The position numbers and the translations under genes were made by a program. The notes under the pieces were generated by a model. The model did no database searches. It was not told the origin of the DNA and saw only the letters and a list, made by a program, of their open reading frames with translations. Of a stretch of DNA of 12,954 nt, positions 5,810 to 10,562 are shown piece by piece. This DNA is from 2-01-FULL-39-28 sp964436165 (GTDB taxonomy: Bacteria > Patescibacteriota > Minisyncoccia > 2-02-FULL-40-12 > GWA2-44-9): contig CAYTBY010000028.1 in NCBI GenBank assembly GCA_964436165.1, forward strand, positions 1 through 12,954, written 5' to 3'. Numbering within the stretch: position 1 is the first letter of the stretch; each line of letters starts with the position of its first letter.

Positions 5810-6181
5810 ATGACTAGTGAATTCGAAAATAATTTTGAGCCGATATTGGCAATCCAGAAAAATCCAAAAGAAGAGGGCCACCTTACAGTGGATGTTTTTC
5901 GAAGTGGAAATGACATTATCATTCAATCAACAATTGCCGGAACCGACCCCAATGATATGGATATATCAATAACTAAAGATATGGTTACCATAAAAGGCCA
6001 GCGCAGTACTGAAGAAAAAATAAAATCATCCGACTACTATCATCGGGAGCTTTACTGGGGTTCTTTCTCGAGATCTATAATCCTGCCGGTTGATATAGAT
6101 CCAGACAACGCCAAGGCCTCAATGAAAAACGGCATTCTAACTATTCGGCTTCCGATAGTGTTAGGTGAAAAAATAAAATGA
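5810..6181 (+). CDS. Small heat shock protein, Hsp20/alpha-crystallin family
   Basis: This ATP-independent cytoplasmic holdase binds unfolding proteins. It has 123 residues from the ATG at 5810 (127 from 5798). The alpha-crystallin domain spans about 22-115: LTVDVFRSGNDIIIQSTIAG, DMDISITKDMVTIKGQR, YYHRELYWGSFSRSIILP and the closing NGILTIRLPI, which contains the conserved I/V-x-I/V-type strand. The N-terminal arm is short. Its stop overlaps the start of the VanW gene (ATGA, 6178-6181), implying translational coupling. The 5810 start is chosen because the -10 box covers the upstream ATG. Confidence 0.93.
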   Translation: MTSEFENNFEPILAIQKNPKEEGHLTVDVFRSGNDIIIQSTIAGTDPNDMDISITKDMVTIKGQRSTEEKIKSSDYYHRELYWGSFSRSIILPVDIDPDNAKASMKNGILTIRLPIVLGEKIK

Positions 6182-7344
6182 AATCATTGAGTAACGGGAC
6201 AATTCGGCTGATAGGATACACTCTCGTTATCGGCGGGAGTTTTTATTTGGGCATATTTTTTTACCCTCATTACTTGGGACCGACAAATGAGATTCAGGTC
6301 GTAGCACTTAAAGAATTTGCCCCAAGCATAGAATCAGTTCTCAAAAAAGATCTGACCCTAGAAACAGGGGGGACTAAAATAACCGCAGAGAGCAAAGAGA
6401 TACAAGAATGGGTAGAGTCATATATAAGAAGTTACTCGGGCAAACAGGATAAGCGATTATCCTATGCCGCAATAGGCAACTACCTAGAAACCCTTGCTCC
6501 TCATCTCAATAAAGAACCGGTTGATGCTAAGTTAAAATTCCAGAATAACCGGGCCGGAGTTTTTGTACCTTCAGAAGCTGGAAAAACGTTAAGCATTGAG
6601 ACATCAGCCGGGGCTATTGTCACCGCCTTAATGGCTAACCGGCCATCTGCCAGTTTGTCTTTTGATATTGTCGAACCAGAGATAACGCTTGAAAAAATAA
6701 ATGACCTTGGCATCAATACTCTAATTAGCCGGGGTGAATCTGACTACGGGAAATCCCCCGCCTCAAGGATACATAATATAAAAACGGGGATGGCTAAATT
6801 TAACGGCATAATCTTAAAGCCAGGAGAAGAATTTTCTTTTAATAGCTTTCTGGGAGAGGTTGACGATACGAGCGGCTACCAAGCCGAGTTGGTAATTAAA
6901 AATGGCGAACTAGTAAGAGAATTTGGTGGCGGACTTTGCCAAGTCTCCACTACTGTTTTTAGGGCGGCGGTCATGGCTGGTTTTCCGATCACCGAAAGAA
7001 AGCCTCATTCATTCCCCGTCCAGTACTATAACCCCCAAGGATTTGATTCGACAATTTATCCGGGAGTTGTGGATCTAAAGTTCGTCAACAATACTCAAAA
7101 ACATATCCTTATTCAAACCAAAGTAACTGGTAGCCGACTGAAGGTAGAAGTATATGGCTCCGATGATGGCCGCAAGATTGCTATGGAGGGCCCTGTTCAA
7201 TATGACCAAAAACCCAGCGGAGCAATGAAGGCCTATTTTATCAGAAAAATTGCTTTGGCTGATGGAACTAACAAAGAAGAACGCTTTAACTCTATTTACA
7301 AAGCCCCTCCCCCATCCCCACTCGAGAGGAATCCGCTGGAATAA
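6178..7344 (+). CDS. VanW-domain protein, membrane-anchored
   Basis: The 388-residue protein has one N-terminal membrane helix (about residues 9-27) and then an extracytoplasmic region. Residues about 40-165 resemble the peptidoglycan-binding-like domain that often precedes VanW. The VanW domain (about 175-340) is clear from FNGIILKPGEEFSFNSFLG, the invariant FGGGLCQVSTTVF block (249-261, with C254), ERKPHSFPVQYYNPQGFDS and IYPGVVDLKF. The biochemical role of VanW domains is not established; the name comes from vancomycin-resistance clusters, and resistance should not be inferred here. A cell-envelope role is plausible. It is translationally coupled to hsp20. The C-terminus is proline-rich (APPPSPLERNPLE). 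Confidence 0.92.
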   Translation: MKSLSNGTIRLIGYTLVIGGSFYLGIFFYPHYLGPTNEIQVVALKEFAPSIESVLKKDLTLETGGTKITAESKEIQEWVESYIRSYSGKQDKRLSYAAIGNYLETLAPHLNKEPVDAKLKFQNNRAGVFVPSEAGKTLSIETSAGAIVTALMANRPSASLSFDIVEPEITLEKINDLGINTLISRGESDYGKSPASRIHNIKTGMAKFNGIILKPGEEFSFNSFLGEVDDTSGYQAELVIKNGELVREFGGGLCQVSTTVFRAAVMAGFPITERKPHSFPVQYYNPQGFDSTIYPGVVDLKFVNNTQKHILIQTKVTGSRLKVEVYGSDDGRKIAMEGPVQYDQKPSGAMKAYFIRKIALADGTNKEERFNSIYKAPPPSPLERNPLE

Positions 7345-7368
7345 CGCTGATAGGGGGCTTTATTTAGA

Positions 7369-7400
7369 AAATAAGTCGCCGTTAGAACGGCGACTTATTT
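7369..7400. terminator. Bidirectional hairpin terminator between the VanW gene and tRNA-Leu
   Basis: Perfect 15-bp arms (AAATAAGTCGCCGTT at 7369-7383 and complement 7386-7400) enclose a minimal 2-nt loop; in practice the loop is probably TTAGAA. A T-rich arm lies on each side. The hairpin lies 24 nt past the VanW stop and 7 nt past the tRNA-Leu 3' end, so it can serve both converging transcripts. A second possible stem pairs AAAGCCCC near 7300 with GGGGCTTT near 7355. Confidence 0.75.
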
Positions 7401-7407
7401 CAAGTTG

Positions 7408-7490
7408 TGGGCGAGGTGGGATTTGAACCCACAAGCCTTTCGGCACATGATCCTAAATCATGCGCGTATACCAAGTTCCGCCACTCGCCC
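7408..7490 (-). tRNA. tRNA-Leu (anticodon UAG)
   Basis: The minus strand folds as a class II tRNA: acceptor GGGCGAG/CTCGCCC with discriminator A, anticodon stem CATGA/TCATG with loop TTTAGGA (anticodon TAG), long variable arm GCCGAAAGGC, and T arm GTGGG TTCAAAT CCCAC. CCA is not encoded (CAA follows), unlike tRNA-Glu in this window. The first 33 nt also encode the end of the upstream homing endonuclease. Confidence 0.96.
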
Positions 7491-8123
7491 ATAAAATTTC
7501 TTAACAACGTCGTACTTTCTAGATAAGAACACGCAATCCTTTCCACTATATAAAATTGGGAATAATTTTATTGAATCGGATTTAGCATAACACAGAACCG
7601 AAACATTAGATTTAGCTTCAATCCAACCACCTTCTATATTAAAGGTTCCTTTTACTTTTAACGCTGCCCATCTCAAAAAATCCAGACTCGCAGAATAGAG
7701 CCTAATCCTAAGCTGGGGATGTTTGCTTTCTGGATGACTATAAAATCCTATACTACCATCCCCATCAACACAACCCCTTAAAAAATCACTAAAAAATTCA
7801 TCTGGAATATTTAAAGCGCCTAATTTTTTTGATTTTCTTTGACTTAACCCTATGGACACCAAAAATTCATAGAAGTTCTTGTCTCCAAGCTGAATTCTAA
7901 AGCACTTAGTTCTCCGATAATTGTCGTTTCCTCTATATTTTATTCCTATTTTATTGCCCACCCCTAAACACTCCTTGAGCTTTAAAACGAGCTCCTTATC
8001 TTTAGAAGTGAAGTCAATGTGTCTGCCATCGTTAGATAGACAACCATCAGTAGTAATCAAACCAATTGCGTATGCAAACCTAGAACTCCACTCAACCTTA
8101 GTTTTAGATAATCTATTCATCAT
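7458..8123 (-). CDS. LAGLIDADG homing endonuclease overlapping tRNA-Leu
   Basis: From the ATG at 8123 the protein has 221 residues. Two LAGLIDADG-type motifs are visible: FAYAIGLITTDG (16-27) and FLRGCVDGDG (114-123), each ending in the acidic residue that binds metal. This indicates a single-chain, two-motif endonuclease with long target recognition. Longer starts exist (ATG 8144, TTG 8156) but lack a ribosome site, whereas a consensus TATAAT ends 4 nt before 8123 and 7 nt before the adjacent ATG at 8120. The last ten codons (GRVAELGIRA) and the TGA stop are nucleotides 1-33 of tRNA-Leu. No intron or intein boundary is seen, so it looks free-standing. The host tRNA is intact. Confidence 0.85.
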   Translation of the reverse strand: MMNRLSKTKVEWSSRFAYAIGLITTDGCLSNDGRHIDFTSKDKELVLKLKECLGVGNKIGIKYRGNDNYRRTKCFRIQLGDKNFYEFLVSIGLSQRKSKKLGALNIPDEFFSDFLRGCVDGDGSIGFYSHPESKHPQLRIRLYSASLDFLRWAALKVKGTFNIEGGWIEAKSNVSVLCYAKSDSIKLFPILYSGKDCVFLSRKYDVVKKFYGRVAELGIRA

Positions 8124-8127
8124 ACCT

Positions 8128-8133
8128 ATTATA
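8128..8133 (-). promoter_or_regulatory. Consensus -10 box before the homing endonuclease
   Basis: TATAAT on the minus strand (8133-8128) is followed by AGGT and tandem ATGs at 8123 and 8120. Transcription would start at or within the start codons, i.e. leaderless. No clear -35 was found. Confidence 0.45.
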
Positions 8134-8196
8134 CTAAACCTCATATCGTCTGCCAATGTTTGTATGAGCTATGCGACTATTAGCGAACATCCCCCC

Positions 8197-8232
8197 TTAA
8201 AACAAAACCGCTATTCGGCGGTTTTGTTTTAA
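8197..8232. terminator. Bidirectional terminator downstream of pilin paralog 1
   Basis: Perfect 15-bp arms (TTAAAACAAAACCGC at 8197-8211 and complement 8218-8232) enclose loop TATTCG. Both strands end in a T-rich run after the GC part. It lies 17 nt past the pilin stop and upstream of the endonuclease. Confidence 0.85.
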
Positions 8233-8249
8233 TCAGTACTGACTAACCA

Positions 8250-8630
8250 TTAGACGTTGAAGAACACTGTCCAGTTAACCACTGTCGCCAAGGTCTGAAG
8301 GATTAAACCTACAGCCAAGACAACCAAAGCGCCAATGATGCCATTGACGATCCTTGATTTAGCGGCACCTGATTTGGAAGTATCGTCCCCTGCAGACATG
8401 TATGAAATACCTCCCCAAACAATAAATATTACAGCGATAACAACGCTTACTAGTATCAGGAATCGGGCGATAGTCTCAATAACTCCCCGAACATCCAACA
8501 ACGTTACCGGTGCACCGGCATAGGGCGATGTCGGGGTCGGAAGTCCCAAACCCTGAGCCAAGACCAACATCGGCAATAAGGCCATTGCTGTCGCCACTGA
8601 TATTTTTGCTACTGTTTTAAATTTTGTCAT
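8250..8630 (-). CDS. VirB2/TrbC-like pilin protein, paralog 1
   Basis: The 126-residue protein starts at an ATG preceded by GGAGGTG. A signal peptide covers about residues 1-26 (positively charged start, hydrophobic stretch, LAQ). The mature part has two membrane helices, about 50-75 and 93-120, joined by a polar loop with YMSAGDDTSKSGAAKSR. This is the architecture of VirB2/TrbC-type pilins, which are extracted from the inner membrane to build conjugation-type pili. CPR genomes carry many such genes, and their role there is not settled. The protein is very similar to the neighbour at 8826-9197. It has its own promoter and a hairpin terminator, so it is probably monocistronic. Confidence 0.8.
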   Translation of the reverse strand: MTKFKTVAKISVATAMALLPMLVLAQGLGLPTPTSPYAGAPVTLLDVRGVIETIARFLILVSVVIAVIFIVWGGISYMSAGDDTSKSGAAKSRIVNGIIGALVVLAVGLILQTLATVVNWTVFFNV

Positions 8631-8674
8631 GAAAACACCTCCATTTCTTTTATAAATATTAAAATCACTATCTT

Positions 8675-8680
8675 ATTATA
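8675..8680 (-). promoter_or_regulatory. -10 box of pilin paralog 1
   Basis: TATAAT on the minus strand (8680-8675) with a weak TTGTAT 18 nt upstream. It predicts a leader of about 38 nt ending in GGAGGTG. Confidence 0.45.
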
Positions 8681-8713
8681 CATGACAATGCCCCACATAT
8701 ACAACCAAAAACT

Positions 8714-8777
8714 CAATAGTCCCTCTCTATTTTTACTTATAATACAAAATACGAGTAAAAATAGAGAGGGACTATTG
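8714..8777. repeat. Perfect 24-bp inverted repeat between the two pilin paralogs
   Basis: Arms 8714-8737 and 8754-8777 (core AGTCCCTCTCTATTTTTACT) are exactly complementary across a 16-nt spacer. The spacer edge carries a + strand TATAAT at 8738-8743. It may terminate pilin paralog 2, but the T run is inside the stem rather than after it, so a mobile-element remnant or regulatory site is also possible. Confidence 0.8.
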
Positions 8778-8783
8778 TAATAT

Positions 8784-8799
8784 TATCTAGATCTAGATA
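8784..8799. promoter_or_regulatory. 16-bp palindrome, possible operator
   Basis: TATCTAGATCTAGATA is perfectly self-complementary and contains two TCTAGA units. It lies 7 nt beyond the 24-bp inverted repeat, downstream of pilin paralog 2. Function unknown. Confidence 0.35.
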
Positions 8800-8825
8800 C
8801 CCATTCCGATTAAGAATAGGCAGTC

Positions 8826-9197
8826 CTAGACGTTGAAGAACACTGTCCAGTTGACCACTGTCGCCAAGGTCTGAAGGATTAAACCTACAGCCAAGACAAC
8901 CAAAGCGCCAATGATGCCATTGACGATCCTTGATTTAGCGGCGCCTGATTTGGCGGCATCATCACCGGCCATCATGTACATCATACCGCCCCAAACGATG
9001 AAAATAACGGCTACAACAACGCTGATAAGGATGAGGAATCTGGCAATTGTTTCAATTACTCCTCTGATATCCAACAACGTTATCGGTGCACCAGCATAAG
9101 GCGATGTCGGGGTCGGAAGCTGAGCCAAGACCAATACCGGCATCAAGGCCATTGCTGTCGCCACTGAAATTTTTGCTACTGTTCTAAATTTTGTCAT
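8826..9197 (-). CDS. VirB2/TrbC-like pilin protein, paralog 2
   Basis: From the ATG at 9197 the protein has 123 residues; GGAGGTG lies 6 nt upstream, so the longer frame starting at 9251 is rejected. A signal peptide (about 1-26, ending VLAQ) is followed by a short LPTPTSPYAGAP segment, membrane helix 1, the loop YMMAGDDAAKSGAAKSR, and membrane helix 2 ending VVNWTVFFNV. The last 40 or so residues are identical to paralog 1. The first helix differs mainly by conservative swaps and many synonymous changes. A long structured leader precedes it, unlike paralog 1, so the two copies are probably expressed differently. Confidence 0.8.
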   Translation of the reverse strand: MTKFRTVAKISVATAMALMPVLVLAQLPTPTSPYAGAPITLLDIRGVIETIARFLILISVVVAVIFIVWGGMMYMMAGDDAAKSGAAKSRIVNGIIGALVVLAVGLILQTLATVVNWTVFFNV

Positions 9198-9215
9198 GAA
9201 AACACCTCCTTTTGC

Positions 9216-9271
9216 GATAATTGTCCGCAAGCAAGTCAATACTATTGACAAAGCGAGCGGTTACAATTATC
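9216..9271 (-). promoter_or_regulatory. Long hairpin in the leader of pilin paralog 2
   Basis: Nested arms are GATAATTGT...CCGC (9216-9228) with GCGG-TT-ACAATTATC (9257-9271), and GTCAATA (9235-9241) with TATTGAC (9243-9249) around a single central base. The 56-nt near-palindrome lies between a predicted promoter and the GGAGGTG site. It could be a structured 5' leader or an operator with two half-sites. Confidence 0.5.
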
Positions 9272-9275
9272 AGCA

Positions 9276-9302
9276 TCCGCCGAAGCTTTATGCAAAGGCG
9301 GA
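9276..9302. repeat. TCCGCC...GGCGGA repeat, relative of the tsaD tail repeat
   Basis: TCCGCC (9276-9281) and GGCGGA (9297-9302) flank GAAGCTTTATGCAAA. In reverse complement it resembles 2066-2091 (shared AAAGCT and GC spacing). It sits in the predicted leader of pilin paralog 2 and is followed on the + strand by a T6 run. Confidence 0.6.
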
Positions 9303-9333
9303 CACACGTTTTTTATAAATCCCTAATTTATGT

Positions 9334-9342
9334 ATTATACCA
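9334..9342 (-). promoter_or_regulatory. Extended -10 promoter of pilin paralog 2
   Basis: TGGTATAAT on the minus strand (9342-9334) with TTGATA 19 nt upstream of TATAAT. The start near 9327 predicts a 5' leader of about 130 nt spanning the repeat and hairpin. Confidence 0.5.
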
Positions 9343-9382
9343 TCATTTCAATAAAAAATATCAACACCCCGCATACGCGTTT

Positions 9383-9844
9383 CTACTCACATACCGGAGG
9401 GTTACGATTGAGGTTGCAATAATATGACTGACAGTCGTTACCGGAACCGCATACAGATCCATTCGGTAAACTATTATTACCCCCGCCACCACCACCGCCA
9501 AAGAAACCGGCCGGATCATTCGCTAACTTGTTAACGGTGGATAGAATCACACCTGTACCGAAGATAATAAAAGCCCCAATTATGCCGGCCTTCAATATAT
9601 CTTTGGCTTTTTTTGTTTTTGTTGAATCTCCGCCTGCCGTAAGATAAGTGACCCCAGCCCAAACAAGAGTGATGCCAGCTAGTACTCCGGCAAAGGTGAA
9701 GAGGTAATTACCGACATTCCTGGCAAAGTCCAATATTATATTTAGATCAAGAGCTACGCCCGTCGGGATAGTTTGGGCTAAAACAAAAGCATCGGTCCAA
9801 AAAAGAGCTGTGAGTAATACAAAAAATACTGTTAGCGGATTCAT
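9383..9844 (-). CDS. VirB2/TrbC-like protein with Gly-rich linker and Cys-rich tail
   Basis: The 153-residue protein has a signal peptide (about 1-23, FVLAQ), two membrane helices (about 40-66 and 84-108) and the loop YLTAGGDSTKTKKAKD typical of the pilin-like proteins in this cluster. Unlike the others it continues with seven consecutive glycines and a tail holding four cysteines (CGSGNDC...YYC...VCE), which would form disulfides outside the membrane. The tail suggests surface exposure or a specialised subunit. The ATG at 9844 has AGGA touching it, so initiation may be coupled to the upstream pilin-like gene, whose stop lies 20 nt away. Confidence 0.75.
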   Translation of the reverse strand: MNPLTVFFVLLTALFWTDAFVLAQTIPTGVALDLNIILDFARNVGNYLFTFAGVLAGITLVWAGVTYLTAGGDSTKTKKAKDILKAGIIGAFIIFGTGVILSTVNKLANDPAGFFGGGGGGGNNSLPNGSVCGSGNDCQSYYCNLNRNPPVCE

Positions 9845-9864
9845 TCCTAAGATCGTAAAGAGAG

Positions 9865-10251
9865 TTAGCTAAAAAAGTTCTGTGGTGCTATAACAAGGAC
9901 CCTTATTGTAGCCAGGATTAAACCTATGGCAAAAATAATAGCCGCGCCAATTGCTCCATTTTTAAATATTGTTTTAGCATTTCCAACTTTTGTGGCATTG
10001 CTACCGGCCGCCATATAAACAACACCGGCCCAGACAATTATAATCCCCATGAGAATACCAGCAAAAGTGAAGAAATAATCCGCAAAACCCGCAACAAACT
10101 CCAGAATATCATCCGCATTCAAGGCAGTCCCATAAGCACCTGGGATTCGCTGTACTGGCGGAGCTTGAGCTTGTACGGATCTGACCACACCGACAAAGGC
10201 AGAGATTATTGATATTTTTATTTTAACTATGCGGTAAATTAATTTTTTCAT
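9865..10251 (-). CDS. VirB2/TrbC-like pilin protein
   Basis: From the ATG at 10251 the protein has 128 residues; the longer frame would need a TTG at 10305. A basic N-terminus (MKKLIYRIVKIK) and hydrophobic segment ending VQAQA form a signal peptide. Two membrane helices follow, joined by VVYMAAGSNATKVGNAKTIFKNG, which matches the pattern in its neighbours. It ends soon after the second helix (APQNFFS). No Shine-Dalgarno sequence is visible. The region upstream is the structured element at 10323-10561, which may be its leader on this strand. Confidence 0.72.
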   Translation of the reverse strand: MKKLIYRIVKIKISIISAFVGVVRSVQAQAPPVQRIPGAYGTALNADDILEFVAGFADYFFTFAGILMGIIIVWAGVVYMAAGSNATKVGNAKTIFKNGAIGAAIIFAIGLILATIRVLVIAPQNFFS

Positions 10252-10323
10252 TTTTTGCTTGTGATTTACCGAGATTGCGGACGCTAGGTTCCGAAATAAC
10301 AGCAATCACAATGTGATTATGCT

Positions 10324-10500
10324 AGGACTTACGCGTTTGCCCAAGATTGAGGCAAAATACTTAAGTTTTTATGAGGCGTACTAGGAGTACGGCGAGGAAA
10401 AACTTAAGCATTTTAACGAAAAGATTGGGCAAACCCTTGTGGCTTGAGCTACGATAAGCCCTATAGATTCTGGACTTCGTGGCTCAAGCGCGTAAGTCTT
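10324..10500. ncRNA. Candidate structured RNA: three-way junction of about 177 nt
   Basis: P1 pairs 10324-10335 with 10489-10500 (12 bp). P2 pairs TTTGCCCAA 10336-10344 with 10425-10433 and stacks directly on P1. P3 pairs 10360-10370 with 10398-10408 (11 bp, extendable by AAAAT/ATTTT). P4 pairs CGTACT 10377-10382 with AGTACG 10386-10391. P5 pairs GCTTGAGC 10442-10449 with 10482-10489 and continues as ACGA/TCGT. The two non-Watson-Crick positions (10325/10499 and 10450/10481) are G·U pairs only if the + strand is transcribed. A promoter-like sequence, however, points the other way (10535-10507, minus). The strand is therefore unresolved and the function unknown. Confidence 0.45.
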
Positions 10501-10506
10501 ACTTTA

Positions 10507-10535
10507 ATTATACGGCTTATGGCTATTATACGCAA
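10507..10535 (-). promoter_or_regulatory. Promoter-like sequence reading into the structured element
   Basis: On the minus strand, TTGCGT (10535-10530), a 17-nt spacer and a consensus TATAAT (10512-10507) predict a start near 10500, the exact edge of stem P1. It would transcribe the element and then the pilin-like gene at 10251. Confidence 0.45.
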
Positions 10536-10562
10536 ATTATAATATCAACACGTAAGTCCTAA

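Larger units (their letters stand above)
10323..10561. repeat. Structured non-coding element with 11-bp terminal inverted repeats
   Basis: TAGGACTTACG (10323-10333) is exactly complementary to 10551-10561, with an additional near-copy of the right end at 10489-10501. The left and inner right ends pair as a 12-bp stem enclosing two further arms (see the ncRNA entry). The element contains no ORF. Its right end lies 1 nt from the stop of the FN3 gene. It may be a small non-autonomous mobile element (MITE-like), an RNA gene, or both. No clear target-site duplication was found. Confidence 0.55.

Noticed and set aside
5798..5812. ATG at 5798 as the hsp20 start
   Set aside because: It lies inside an extended -10 box and has no ribosome site; the ATG at 5810 fits a leaderless start.
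6178..7344. Vancomycin resistance gene
   Set aside because: Only the VanW domain is present, with no vanHAX or regulatory genes. VanW domains are widespread and do not by themselves confer resistance.
8120..8156. TTG at 8156 or ATG at 8144 as the homing endonuclease start
   Set aside because: Neither has a Shine-Dalgarno sequence, and a consensus TATAAT lies downstream of both, right before the ATG pair at 8123/8120.
10304..10318. Palindrome AATCACAATGTGATT as a CRP-type operator
   Set aside because: It is symmetric but has the wrong spacing for the TGTGA-N6-TCACA consensus (the order is inverted), and no regulator is identified. It may simply flank the structured element.
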